This document shows, one piece after another, positions 52,940-64,000 of a stretch of 64,000 bases of DNA (positions within the stretch are counted from its first letter, which is position 1; every line of letters begins with the position of its first letter). Below the pieces are notes generated by a model. That model was not told the DNA's origin. It ran no database searches and was given only the letters and a program-made list of their open reading frames with translations. The DNA comes from Erythroxylum novogranatense (Eukaryota; Streptophyta; Magnoliopsida; Malpighiales; Erythroxylaceae), in the NCBI GenBank assembly GCA_029891385.1, contig CM057228.1, positions 70,881,523 through 70,945,522 of the forward strand. Reading direction: 5' to 3'. The position numbers were made by a program, and so were the translations under genes.

Positions 52940-53662
52940 TGATACAACTCACTAAGGCAATGGAGACTTGAGGATGCCAATGGGTCCAATTACAAGGTCA
53001 CGCTCCAACAAGCTTAAAGCACAATTTCAGATTTATGTACAAGCTTTTGTTTCACAAGAACTTCAAAAAGTTTTCTTGATCAAGCTTGGGGAAAAGCTTA
53101 GGAAGACACCTAACTGTGTGTGCACATTGGAGGCATCAAATCAAGAGGGCTAACACATAGCCAATTTTCACAAGCACAAGTCTAATCAATGGGCTTGAGC
53201 TTATTTTATCTTATAAAGGGCATGTGGACTTCTTTTAGGCTTTTTCATGGGCTGGTTTGCATTAAGTGTGCATGTGGTTTATTAAAAAAGTCATGTGCAT
53301 GTTTTATTTTAAGGAACCAAGCTTGTGGGCCTAGTTTAAAAGCCCAATTCGCCCCTCTTAAGTTAGTCTTCTATTTTGTGGTTTTCTTATCCTATTTGGA
53401 CAAGGACTAGTCAATTTTAATTAGTTTTGAAGCCCAAATCCATGTGGGATTTATTCTTGGGCAGATTTGTTTCAAGAAGGCCTTTTTGATATTTTGGGCT
53501 TTCTTTAAGGTTTTTAGGTTATCTTTGTTAGGGTTTACATTGCAAAGGGTATTTAAACCCTTGCTTTAGCCATGAACACGAGTTTTAGAGAGATCAATAA
53601 AATTAGAAAGCATTCTTCAAGAGAGAATTGAGATTCTTGCTTGTTTTACCTTAAGGATTGAT
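52940..53662 (+). repeat. CR-A 5' LTR of A4 (3' end deleted)
   Basis: Opens TGATACAACTCACTAAGG and ends at AAGGATTGAT, then leader AGTAAAACTG follows. The deletion corresponds to 633-1642 of A1; both deletion ends have ATTGAT nearby. The tail frame to 53,153 has GPITRSRSNKLKAQ. Confidence 0.91.
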
Positions 53663-53834
53663 AGTAAAACTGTGCTAGAATCTAAAGTGGCAAAAGACAA
53701 GAGTTTGTAAGCTCATTTGAGGGTAAAAGCCATCTTCTTGAGTGAAACACGAGGGTATCCAATCTGATTTAGAGAGAAACACGTGAGGGAGTGTGTGAGG
53801 AGCTATTCTAACGTGTTTTTGTAGGTTTTTCATC

Positions 53835-54905
53835 ATGGCCAATTCAAAGGATAGTAAAGGTAGTGACAAGGATAAAAAGAATAGTGAGGCTGATCAACAC
53901 ACATTCTTTACTTTGGAGGCTATGCAACATCAATTCCAAAGGATTGAGAACATGTTTAGGGATGTCAGTGATAAATTTGATAGACAAGATCAAGTCATTA
54001 GGAATTTACAACAATGCAAGGGGAGAAGACAGGTCGAGCATGTGGATAGAAACTTAGGCGAGATCAAGATGAAAATACCATCGTTCAAGGTAAGAATGAT
54101 CTAGAAGCTTACTTAGAATGGGAAAGAAAGGTGGAGATGATTTTGAATGCCATAACTATTCGAGGAGAAGAAGGTGAAGCTTGCTGTGGTGGAATTTCAT
54201 GATTATGCACTTATTTGGTGGGATCAGCTTGTTTTGAACAAAAGAAGGAATGGAGAGGATCCTATTGATACTTGGGCTGAAATGAAGATGGTCATGAAGA
54301 AGAGTTTTGTGCCTAGTTACTTCTATAGGGAGCTCCATCAAAGGCTCCAAACCTTGAGACAAGGCACCAAAAGTGTAGAAGAGTACCATAAGGAGATGGA
54401 GATAGCCATGATTAGGGCTAATGTAGAAGAAGAAAGAGAAGCCACCATGGCACGCTTCTTGGCTGGTTTGAACAAAGACATTGCCAATGTTATTGAATTG
54501 CACCATTATGTGGAGTTAGAGGAGATGGTGAATATGGCCATGAAGGTGGAGAGGCAACTCAAGTACAAAAGCTCCAACAAGGCTTCTTACCCAAGCTCTA
54601 CTACAAATTGGAACTCGAAATGGTCCAAGAAAAATGAGAAGGACAAAGACAAGCTAAAGGAAGAGAAGAACAAGGCAGATCCAAAAGGTACTTTTAAAAC
54701 TCCAAGTTCTTCTAGTTCCAATTCTGAAAAGCATAGGACTATTAAATGCTTTAAATGTCTTGGTGTTGATCATATTGCTTCTCAATGCCCAAACAAGAAA
54801 ACAATGTTTGTGAGAGGAGGAGAAGTTGTGTCTGAGGAGGAAGAAGATGATTTGACTTCCATGCCTGAGTTGAAAAATTGTTCTGATGTGGAAGTTGAGG
54901 ATGCA
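53835..54905 (+). pseudogene. CR-A gag (A4)
   Basis: ATG at 53,835 (MANSKDSKGSDKD). Small deletions near 54,033, 54,085, 54,145 and 54,160 break the N-terminal half. From 54,174 the frame is open through ALIWWDQL, the zinc knuckle (CFKCLGVDHIASQC) and the acidic linker. Unlike A1 it has no frameshift before protease. Confidence 0.86.
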
Positions 54906-55388
54906 CCTAGGGGTGAATTACTTGTTACTAGGCGAGTTTTGAATGCTCAAGTGAAGGAAGATGAAATTGAGCAAAGGGAAAATATTTTTCATTCCAGATG
55001 CCTAGTGAATGAGAAGATTTGTAGCCTGATCATTGATGGGGGAAGCTGCACTAATGTGGCTAGTACATTGATGGTAGAAAAACTCGGGTTGGAGTGCTTG
55101 AAACACCCTAGGCCGTATAGACTACAATGGCTGAATGACATGGGGGAAATCAAGGTAAATAAACAAGTCCTTGTATCTTTCTCCATTGGAAAGTATTATG
55201 ATCACGTACTTTGTGACGTTGTGCCTATGCATGCTTGTCATTTGTTGCTCGGTCGACCTTGGCAATATGATAGAAGAGTGTTACATGATGGTTTTAAGAA
55301 TAGGTATTCATTTACTATGGGGGGTCAAAAGAAAAGAGAGAAAGTGAGGCCGAGACTGAGAGAAGAAAAGTGGGGAAAGAGGCCTTAA
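54906..55388 (+). pseudogene. CR-A protease (A4)
   Basis: Open continuation of gag: SLIIDGGSCTNVAS and LLGRPWQYDRR are intact, whereas A1 has lost one G here. It ends after SFTMGGQKKREKV with the same linker deletion as A1, running to the stop at 55,388. Confidence 0.86.
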
Positions 55389-57201
55389 AAGAAATTCAAT
55401 TAAAAGGCCCAAATGAGAGAGAGGGTAGAAAGAAACAAAACGTCTATGCAAAAATGAGAGATGTAAGGGTTGCTTGTGTGGAAAGGAGATGTTTGTTTGT
55501 ACTTTTGTACAAGCAAGCTTATTTTAATGAATCTGACCTTGACCCTTGTTTGCCTAGTAGTATTGTTTCTCTTTTGCAGGAGTATGGAGATGTTTTCCAC
55601 GAGAAGTTGCCTAAGGAATTGCCGCCTATTAGAGGAATAGAACATCGATTGACTTCATACAGGGTGCGATTCCAAATAGACCAGCTTATAGGGCTAATCC
55701 TAAAGAAACTAACGAACTCCAAAAGCAAGTGCAAGAATTGCTACAAAAGGGACACATCAGGGAGAGTCTTAGTCCTTGTGTCGTGCCAGTGATATTGGTT
55801 CCAAAGAAGGATGGGAGTTGGCGCATGTGTGTGGATTGCAGAGCTGTTAACAAGATAACAATAAAGTATCGCCATCCTATACCTAGATTGGATGATATGA
55901 TTGATTAATTGCATGGTGCATGTGTGTTTACTAATATTGATCTTATGAGTGGTTACCATCAGATTAGAATGAAAATTGGTGATGAATGGAAAACTGCTTT
56001 TAAAACAAAACATGGTTTATATGTGTGGCTTGTGATGCCTTTTGGCTTAACTAATGCTCCTAGTACATTTATGCGTTTGATGAATCATGTTTTGAGATCA
56101 TTTATTGGTAAGTTTGTTGTGGTATATTTTGATGACATATTGATCTATAGCAAAAGCATTAATGAGCATATTGAGCATCTTAGGCTTGTCTTAGATGCAC
56201 TTAGGGCAGAAAAGTTGTATGCTAAGTTAAAGAAGTGTACATTTTGCATGGATCGTGTCATATTTCTTGGTTATGTTGTTTCTTCTAATGGAATTGAAGT
56301 GGACCAAGAAAAGGTCAAGGCAATTAGGGAGTGGTCGAGACCTACAAGTGTTACTCAGGTGAGATCTTTTCATGGACGTGATAGCATCTTTGTTGTAGTT
56401 GATCGATTTAGTAAAATGGCTCATTTTATTGCATGTCATAAATCTGATGATGCTACACATGTTGCTGATTTATTTTTTAGGGATGTTGTTAGATTGCATG
56501 GCATTCCTAGAACCATTGTTTCAGATAGGGATTCTAAGTTTTTAAGTCACTTTTGGCGTGTTCTATGGAATAAATTGGGAACAAAGCTTTTTTTTTCTAC
56601 AACTTGTCATCCCCAAACAGATGGACAAACTGAAGTGGTTAATAGAACCTTAGGATCTTTATTGCGTGCTGTTGTGGGTAAAAATTTGAAAGCCTGGGAA
56701 GATTGTTTGCCTTTGATTGAGTTTGCATATAATAGAAGCATTCATTCTTCTACAGGTTATTCTCCATTTGAGATTGTGTATGGTTTTAACCCATTAACTC
56801 CATTGGATTTGTTGCCTTTACTCTTGAATGAGATTGTTAATGTAGATGGGCAGCAAAGGGCCGAATTGGTTAAAACAATACATGAGAAAGCTAGGCAGCA
56901 CATTGAGGAAAAGAACAAGAAGTATGCTTAAAGAGCCAATCAAGGCGTAGGGAGATGAAGTTTGAACACGGAGATTGGGTTTGGGTGCACTTCAGGAAGG
57001 AGATTTCTAAACAAAGGAAGTCCAAGCTTGATCCTAGAGGGATGGTCCTTTTCAAGTGCTTGAACGCATCAATGACAATGCCTATAGGGTGGATTTGCCG
57101 GGAGAGTATAGTGTTAGTGCTACTTTTCATGTTTCTGATTTATCTCCCTTTGATAATATAGGTCTTGATTCGAGGACGAATCCTTTTGAGGAGGGAGGGA
57201 A
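55370..57201 (+). pseudogene. CR-A reverse transcriptase fused to integrase core (A4)
   Basis: Open to about 55,650, where small losses shift the frame. TAA follows IDDMID as in A1 (55,906-55,908). The 340-residue frame 55,909-56,931 then holds [18 protein letters not shown] and VRSFHG fused at 56,374 to [31 protein letters not shown] and [13 protein letters not shown]. RNase H and the finger are deleted. The core is intact here though frameshifted in A1. TAA at 56,929-56,931 and later one-base losses break the C-terminus. Confidence 0.88.
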
Positions 57202-57249
57202 TGATACAACTTACTAAGGCAATGGAGACTTGAGGATGCCAATGGGTCC
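57202..57249 (+). repeat. 48-bp CR-A LTR stub (A4)
   Basis: Identical breakpoint to 5,185-5,232 and 45,389-45,436. Confidence 0.87.
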
Positions 57250-58813
57250 TCAAGTTAGGAAAGTGAAGCATATAGGAAAGTAATATAGCAAGTTCCAAAC
57301 AATACAAGATAGGAAAGCACTTGCAATTAGGAAAGTAGCAAACCTAGACTCCACTTCTCTAAAACTTGCATCATACACTCTGATTGTTTTTTTTTCTCTT
57401 TTTTTATCGATTTTTTCTCTTTTTTTTGACGAATTTCTTTTTTTGACTTCTATTTTTTTTCTTGTTTTTTCGACAAATTTCTCTTTTTTTTTTACTTCTA
57501 CTTTTTTTTTCAGAAGCTTGATGCTCTCAATTTAGATTTTGTGTAACTTGCTCTAGAAAGTTTGGATTTCAGTGATCCCAAAACGAAAATAAAGAAGAGA
57601 TTTTGAACTTGAAGAAATTCCTATTATTCTGCCAAAAACTCAAGCAAAAAGATACACGAACTAGTGGACGCAAAAATGGACAGAAATGAATAACGAAAAA
57701 GAAACAACAAAAGGATAGTTATTTGAAACCTTGCAACCAAAGCTCTCTGATACCAAATGATGACAGACCCAATAGGAACTTGTCCTAGAGAACCTTCAAC
57801 AAGATGGAACTATGCCCGGGAGTAGATAGAATCAAGCAAACACACGGAATCACAAGAAACAAAGTTGAAAAGATAGAAACAAAAACAAAGAAAATGGGAG
57901 GTGAGAAGAATGTTGATCGATGAAAAGAACCCTAAGAGAACTTGTCTCTTAGAACTCTAGCAAGAATGTTGGTCAATGGAAAGAACCCTAAGAGAACTTG
58001 TCTCTTAGAACTCTAACCTTAGGACGCCACAAAGGAAAACCACTTCTTTGATAAGTCAAGTATTCTCAAAGAATACAAAGAAAGCAAGAAAGCTCTCAAT
58101 ATTATTTCTGAATCAAAGACCTCTTTCAAAGTACATAGAGGGTGACTATTTATAGGGAAAACTTCCTAGCTTAATGTCCTAAAGAAGATACTAAATAAAA
58201 GGAAACAAATCAATCCCTAAAAGGAAACAAAATAAACTTATAAAGGTGTTGACTAGATCACCTTATTTAGAGGAAACAAAAAAGGAAACTAAATAAAATG
58301 TGATCTCAACATGTTGGACCATAGGGATCACGTCCATATCCTTATTTTTAAGTGGCACATGCTTGTCACATGGTACTTTAAGTGAGTTCTTCCAATTGGA
58401 CTCCATGTGGGCCTTTGGACACTTTATGTTGGGCTTCAAGGAGTAAGACAATGCCTCTTGGACCTTTATGAGATGAAATCTGACTCAACAATATGGGCTC
58501 TATCTCTTGAAGGTCTTGGATTAAACAATTCAATGCTTGCTTCATTGCTTTGGCCCTAGCTCTTGTCGTTGGGCCTCCGACATCTTGTAATGGATCTTTA
58601 GGAACATTAGACTTGAATGTTGGGCCTTTGATATGAGAATTTCGTTCATCCCCTTGCCTTGAATATTTAGACTTCAAATCTGATCCAATTTTAGCTCCTA
58701 AGCCTCCTTTTGCAAGCTCATGTCTATGCAAGTCACGTCCTAGGCTTCATTGAGGCGAATCACGCCATGGATGCTTCTCTTCTTGTCTTTCACATGCCCA
58801 TGGTTCTTCATCA
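57250..58813 (-). repeat. Inverted CR-B leader, primer site and LTR (A4)
   Basis: Leader 57,250-57,741, primer site 57,742-57,756, LTR 57,758-58,813. Copy of 5,233-6,784. The poly-T part of the leader is about a dozen bases longer than in A1, and the LTR terminus reads TGATGACAGACCC, closer to intact copies than A1's TGATGATGACCC. Confidence 0.88.
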
Positions 58814-59079
58814 TCTTGTTTTTCTTGAACAGCCTCAATATGATTTCCCATGGCATCTCCATGTACTTTAGCTCCATGTTCCAAAACTGGTGAAGTTTCC
58901 TTATTTAGAACCCGAAAACTTTCCATATTTGGAATCAGGTCTAAATCACCTAGATTGCTTCTTGCATCTTAAACGCCATTTGTAGCAGTAAGTCTATAGT
59001 CATCTATAGTACACTAATACTTAAAAATGCTATGTGTAGTACCATGTACACAATAACATGGTGCAGTGATGGGTAGTAC
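58814..59079 (-). repeat. Inverted CR-D LTR start and alternating DNA (A4)
   Basis: CR-D LTR piece 58,814-58,987 and alternating DNA 58,988-59,079, copy of 6,785-7,050. Confidence 0.85.
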
Positions 59080-59087
59080 AAACTGAA

Positions 59088-59873
59088 GTGGTTAATAGAA
59101 CCTTAGGGTCTTTATTGCCTGCTGTTGTGGGTAAAAATTTGAAAGCTTGGGAAGATTGTTTGCCTTTGATTGAGTTTGCATATAATAGAAGCATTCATTC
59201 TTCTACAGGTTATTCTCCATTTGAGATTGTGTATGGTTTTAACCCATCAACTCAATTCGATTTGTTGCCTTTACCCTTGAATGAGATTGTTAATGTAGAT
59301 GGGCAGCAAAGGGCCGAATTGGTTAAGACAATACATGAGAAAGCTAGGCAGCATATTGAGGAAAAGAACAAGAAGTATGCTCAAAAAGCCAATCAAGGGC
59401 GTAGGGAGATGAAGTTTGAACCTGGAGATTGGGTTTGGGTGCACTTCAGGAAGGAGAGATTTCCTAAACAAAGGAAGTCCAAGCTTGATCCTAGAGGGGA
59501 TGGTCCTTTTCAAGTGCTTGAACGCATCAATGACAATGCCTATAGGGTGGATTTGCCAGGAGAGTATAGTGTTAGTGCTACTTTTAATGTTTCTGATTTA
59601 TCTCCCTTTGATAATGTAGGTCTTGATTCGAGGACGAATCCTTTTGAGGAGGGAGGGAATGATACAACTCACCAAGGCAATGGAGACTTGAGGATGCCAA
59701 TGGGTCCAATTACAAGGTCACGCTCCAACAAGCTTAAAGCACAATTTCAGATTTATGTACAAGCTTTTGTTTCACAAGAACTTCAAGAAGTTTTGTTGAT
59801 CAAGCTTGGGGAAAAGCTTAGGAAGACACCTAAGTGTGTGTGCACATTGGAGGCATCAAATCAAGAGGGCTAA
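59088..59873 (+). CDS. CR-A integrase C-terminus plus LTR-encoded tail, intact frame
   Basis: A 261-residue open frame from [10 protein letters not shown] through [63 protein letters not shown] and the purine tract into the LTR (from 59,661). It ends GPITRSRSNKLKAQ...SNQEG. It is the cleanest evidence that CR-A pol extends about 70 residues into U3. No catalytic Asp is present, so it is a fragment; the Met at the start is not a natural start. Confidence 0.8.
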   Translation: MVNRTLGSLLPAVVGKNLKAWEDCLPLIEFAYNRSIHSSTGYSPFEIVYGFNPSTQFDLLPLPLNEIVNVDGQQRAELVKTIHEKARQHIEEKNKKYAQKANQGRREMKFEPGDWVWVHFRKERFPKQRKSKLDPRGDGPFQVLERINDNAYRVDLPGEYSVSATFNVSDLSPFDNVGLDSRTNPFEEGGNDTTHQGNGDLRMPMGPITRSRSNKLKAQFQIYVQAFVSQELQEVLLIKLGEKLRKTPKCVCTLEASNQEG

Positions 59874-60565
59874 CACTTAGCCAATTTTCACAAGCACAAG
59901 TCTAATCAATGGGCTTGAGCTTATTTTATCTTATAAAGGGCATGTGGACTTCTATTAGGCTTTTTCATTGGCTGGTTTGCATTAAGTGTGCGAGTGGTTT
60001 ATTTAAAAAGTCATGTGCATGTTTTATTTTCAGGAACCAAGCTTGTGGGCCTAGTTTAAAAGCCCAATTTGCCCCTCTTAAGTTAGTCTTCTATTTTGTG
60101 GTTTTCTTATCCTATTTGGACAAGGACTAGTCAATTTTAATTAGTTTCGAAGCCCAAATCCATGTGGGATTTATTCTTGAGCAGATTTGTTTCAAGAAGG
60201 CCTTTTTGATATTTTGGGCTTTCTTTAGGGTTTTTAGGTTATCTTTGTTAGGGTTTACATTGCAAAGGGTATTTAAACCCTTGCTTTAGCCATGAACACG
60301 AGTTTTAGAGAGATCAATAAAATTAGAAAGCATTCTTCAAGAGAGAATTGAGATTCTTGCTTGTTTTACCTTAAGGATTGATTCAACTTATCAAGTAAGT
60401 TCTAACTTGTATGTTAATTCAATTCCTACAATCTTATACTCATTGTTACCAATTCCTTGCTGTTTTGGGGGTGAAGGGTCTTGTTAGATTGATTGAATTT
60501 AGGTTTGGAAACAATCATTGAAACGGATGTGATCTAGACATTGATTCTAGGTTGTTGTCGTATCA
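59661..60565 (+). repeat. CR-A 3' LTR of A4 (complete)
   Basis: 905 bp, TGATAC to GTATCA, then GTGCA. Nearly identical to 7,625-8,529. Confidence 0.93.
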
Positions 60566-60898
60566 GTGCAGGAGTTGCATGCTAAAGTTAGAGCCAACAT
60601 TGAGAGGAGAAATGAACAATATGCAAAACAAGCTAATAAAAGCCGAAGGCGTGTCATATTTGAACCTGGTGATTGGGTTTGGGTGCACCTGAGAAAGGAG
60701 AGGTTTCCAGAACAAAGGAAATCTAAGCTACAACCAAGAGGAGATGGCCCTTTTCAAGTTTTAAAAAGGATTAATGATAATGCTTATAAAATTGATTTGC
60801 CTAGCTCCTATGGTAATGTGAGTGCTACATTCAATGTATCTGATTTATCCCTCTTTGATGTTGCAGATTCGAGGACGAATCTTTTCGAGGAGGAGGAA
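60566..60898 (+). pseudogene. CR-B integrase C-terminus (B2, continued)
   Basis: Continues 51,967-52,939 after removal of A4: [36 protein letters not shown] (no stop, unlike copy 1) and [20 protein letters not shown]. The purine tract has lost three bases (GAGGAGGAGGAA) before the LTR. Confidence 0.86.
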
Positions 60899-61116
60899 TG
60901 ATGAAGAACCATGGGCATGTGAAAGACAAGAAGAGAAGCATCCATGGCGTGATTCGCCTCAAGGAAGCCTAGGACGTGACTTGCATGGACATGAGCTTGC
61001 AAAAGGAGGCTTAGGAGCTGAAATTGGATCAGATTTGAAGTCTAAATATTCAAGGCAAGGGGATGAACGAAATTCCCATATCGAAGGCCCAACATTCAAG
61101 TCTAATGTTCCTAAAG
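60899..61116 (+). repeat. CR-B 3' LTR start (B2), truncated
   Basis: Copy of 8,865-9,082 with the same joint AAAGGTAGCACG to CR-D integrase. Confidence 0.86.
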
Positions 61117-61823
61117 GTAGCACGTTTGCATGTCATAAAACTGATCGAGATGTTAACTTTCTTAGTCATTTTTGGCGGTACTTTGGTCTAAACTTGGGAC
61201 TAAGTTGTTATTTTCTACTTCATCACACCTCAAACCGATGGCCAAACTGAAGTAGTAAACAGGACTCTTGGCACCTTGTTGCGTGCTTTAATTAGAGGGA
61301 CTGTAAAGTCTTGGGAAGAACTTTTGTCATTTGTTGAGTTTGCTTATAATAGAAGTCTGCATTCTTCATCGGATTTTCTCCTTTTGAGATTGTGTATGGT
61401 TTTCAACCACTAACCGCTTTGGATCTTGTGCCTTTTCCTTTAAGTGAGATCTCTAACTTAGATGGGCTTAAAAAGGCTGAATTGGTTAAGGCCATTCACA
61501 ATAAAGCACGAGAAAGGATTGAGAAGAGAAATCAACAAGTTGCTAACAAAGTGAACAAAGGAAGGCGGAAAGTAACCTTTGAACCAAGAGATTGGGTATG
61601 GGTGCACATGCGCAAGGAACAGTTTCCTTCCGAAAGAAAATCTAAATTGGATGCTCGTGGTGAGGGACCATTTCAAATTATTGCTAAGATCAATGATAAT
61701 GCATATAAAGTTGATCTTCCTGGTGAGTATGCTATTTCTAGTAACTTTAATGTATTTGACCTATCTCATTTCGATTTTGATGAAGGTGAAGATTCGAGGA
61801 CTAATCACTTTGAGGGAGGGAAA
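61117..61823 (+). pseudogene. CR-D integrase (copy 2), frameshifted
   Basis: Same gene as 9,083-9,794 but broken by one- and two-base losses near 61,180, 61,228 and 61,366. From 61,392 it is open to the end: LTALDLVPFPLSEISNLDG, DWVWVHMRKEQFPSERK, EGPFQIIAKINDNAYKVDL, SRTNHFEG. Copy 1 is uninterrupted. Confidence 0.83.
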
Positions 61824-63001
61824 TGATACAAATGGCGCTCAAGATGCGAAGAAGCAATCTAGGTGATTTAGACCTGATTCCAAATATGGAAAGTTTTTAG
61901 TTCTAAATAAGGAAACTTCACCAATTTTGGAACATGGAGCTAAATTGCATAGAGATGCCATGGGAAATCATATTGAGGCTGTTAAAAAAAAACAAGACCA
62001 TTCAAGTGCCAACATAGAAGGTTTCCCCAATATGGAAAGTTTTGTCATCCGGTCACAAGGTCCCGAGCAAAGCGCCTAAAGGAGCAACTCCAAATTTATG
62101 TGCAAAACCATGTTGAAAGTGGGCAATCCAAATATGGAAAGTCCATGTATGGAAAGTGTTTGGAGCCTAAGTATGTCTACATAATTGGGCTAACATACTA
62201 GTTTGGAGTGTTTGTGTTTTTGAGCTTATTTTGGGTCAAATTTGGGTTTGTTTTTTATGGGTTGTTTTTATTTGTTTCCTTTGGGTTTAGAATAAGTGAA
62301 ATGGGCTACTTTTCAAGGGGGGACACATTGGTTTTTAGTCACTTCTTTTTCAGACTTGGTTTATGGGTTCAATTTAGCTTTTTAAGTTAGAATACACGGG
62401 CCGCTTGTTATTTTACTTAAGCCCATTTAGAAATTCATTAGCTTTAGGTTTAATTAAGCATGTTTTAGGGTTTCGTGGCTGTCATATTCACTCTCCATCT
62501 TATTCTCTCCAACAGCCACCTCTCTCTCAACATTGAAGATTGTCTTTTCATCACACCCACCTTCTCCACCACGTTTTTCCACATCAGCCATCTTCTTTAC
62601 TATCTTGAAGACATTTATTTCAGTTTTTTATTGTTTTGTCTTACATTGTAATGCCTATAACAAGGCTATTTTCAGTTGTAATAGAAGAACAAGTTGTATT
62701 TCGAAAATTTCAGCTCTGAATGAAAGAGAGATTGCTTTCTTTTATGTTTATGCACAAGGTGTTCTTAATGATTGCAATTGAGTTTATCTTTTGTTATCAA
62801 TTTTAATTGCTAGTTCTTGTGTTCTTGAGTGCTTAACTGATTGGGGTTCAAGGGGATTTCTAAAAATTAACTTGGGTTCTTGTCATAAGTGTTATTGGGT
62901 GTAAGAACAAATCCTAATCTGATCGCTTGTTGAGAAACTAATTTTGATTTGATTGGTAACGAGTTCTATGGGTCGATTGAGGGTCTTGGGGTTCCGCATC
63001 A
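61824..63001 (+). repeat. CR-D 3' LTR (copy 2, 1,178 bp)
   Basis: Same length and ends as 9,795-10,972, followed by CTTAC (63,002-63,006). The tail frame is broken near 61,855 and 62,045. Confidence 0.87.
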
Positions 63002-64000
63002 CTTACGTGACCATGTAACATATAATAGTGGTAATATCATGGTATATGGTACAAACATATGGTAATAGCATTAATGTATACCATGCATGTGTACATATGT
63101 ATAGTACATGCTATACTATGGTGCTCCATTGTTATGTATAATAGTGTATGCATGGTGTACATGCTATATGGTACACATATGCTACTCATGGTACCATAGT
63201 AATACATACTTATATTGTACATATGTATCATACACATATGTACCCTATAACTCATGTAATAATAGTTATTACATTAGTGCATGCACATATGTACACTATA
63301 GTACATATGCATTTGTACTATAGTTTACATATGGTAGTATTATGTGCATCTAATGTCAGCACATAGCACTATATGCATGTATTAACTATGCACACATAAT
63401 ATTGCTACTACCATGCATTAGATATAGTGTGTATGGGATACACACTATAACATGTATTATACTAGTACGTGTACATGCATGTATTTAGTATGGTAGTACA
63501 TATATGTACATGCAATCACCTTATTAGCGGTGCATTGGTAAACTATAGTTTCCTACTAGATGACTTAGTTCACTATGTCATGTGTAATAATAAAACAAAT
63601 CTATGTGTACCATTATGTACATAAATTATTGTACTAGTATAACATGTATAGTACAAATGTTCATACAAAAATAATATTGGTACATTGCTATTGTACACAT
63701 CATCTAGCGTTTGGTAATAACTTTATCTATAAATGCTATGCATACTATTAGTACATGTAATATATGCATGTGTATAATGATACATATGTACAATATAGTA
63801 TACATCATAATACTATACTTGTCTACATGCATTAGTACACATACATATGTATGTACCACACTATACATGTGTAGCATGCCACTATGCTACATGGTAATGT
63901 ACTACTATAATGCATGTGTACATGCATACTATGATGTGCATAAACCAGTATAGTGTAACCAGTTCTGTATACAATTTATTAATGGTATGTGCACTAGGGT
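63002..64000. repeat. Alternating pyrimidine-purine DNA, copy of block 1 start
   Basis: Near-identical to 10,973-11,967. It continues to the window end. No gene is seen. Confidence 0.87.

Larger units (their letters stand above)
52940..60565 (+). mobile_element. CR-A element A4, copy of A1, with GTGCA target duplication
   Basis: Bounded by GTGCA at 52,935-52,939 and 60,566-60,570; removing it restores CR-B integrase. Same architecture as A1, including the GGAC reverse transcriptase-integrase deletion and the inverted CR-B/CR-D block (57,250-59,079). It lacks 1,010 bp spanning the 5' LTR end, primer site and leader. Confidence 0.92.
43646..63001 (+). mobile_element. CR-D element as outermost shell of a nested cluster
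   Basis: The 5' LTR starts at 43,646 and is interrupted at 43,821 by CR-B. Integrase and the complete 3' LTR reappear at 61,117-63,001. Both ends are plus-oriented, in alternating DNA, and bordered by CTTAC. Everything between is nested or rearranged CR-A, CR-B and CR-D-like material. Gag to RNase H of CR-D itself is missing. The joining of the two ends into one insertion is inferred from the target duplication. Confidence 0.68.

Overview
The window is repeat-rich plant nuclear DNA with no single-copy host gene that I can recognise. Nearly every coding stretch is a broken gag-pol piece of a Ty3/gypsy LTR retrotransposon. At least four related families are present, called CR-A, CR-B, CR-C and CR-D here. 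All have LTRs opening TGAT and an integrase reading frame that runs past the polypurine tract into the 3' LTR. The tail carries a P-x-T-R-x-R-[AS] motif. That arrangement is known from the CRM (centromeric retrotransposon) clade of chromoviruses. Add Athila remnants, long-LTR remnants and an odd satellite-like DNA, and the best reading is a (peri)centromeric block of a eudicot. The species cannot be fixed from sequence alone.

Layout. 1-8,529: rearranged CR-A element A1, starting inside its 5' LTR. 8,530-10,972: CR-B integrase end, CR-B LTR start, CR-D integrase and CR-D 3' LTR. 10,973-15,874: low-complexity DNA built from alternating pyrimidine-purine words, interrupted by a solo CR-B LTR (13,990-15,046). 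15,875-20,060: long-LTR fragment, Athila integrase, Athila 3' region, inverted Athila LTR ends and Athila gag. 20,064-26,430: head-to-head CR-A LTRs, CR-A element A5 (minus) and CR-A piece A6. 26,431-33,085: orphan gag and CR-B element B1 (minus). 33,086-40,681: CR-C LTR holding CR-A element A2, which has a perfect TTAAT target duplication. 40,682-45,436: CR-B and CR-D LTR pieces, alternating DNA, CR-D 5' LTR start and CR-B 5' LTR. 45,437-50,070: CR-A element A3 (minus), split by a 2.3-kb solo LTR. 50,071-52,939: CR-D and CR-A LTR pieces, then CR-B pol (B2). 52,940-60,565: CR-A element A4, with a GTGCA target duplication, inside B2. 60,566-63,001: ends of B2 and CR-D. 63,002-64,000: alternating DNA again.

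The right half reads as one Russian-doll nest. CR-D sits in the alternating DNA (CTTAC target duplication at 43,641 and 63,002). CR-B lies inside CR-D's 5' LTR, and CR-A elements lie inside CR-B.

The first ~12 kb (1-11,970) recurs near-identically at 53,027-64,000, about 52.03 kb downstream. The copies differ mainly by short indels, many in homopolymers, and by one 1,010-bp deletion. This is either a large tandem duplication or an assembly duplication with imperfect consensus, so many frameshifts described here may not be biological. A separate inverted duplication links about 4.7-7.05 kb (and its copy) with about 43.55-45.9 kb.
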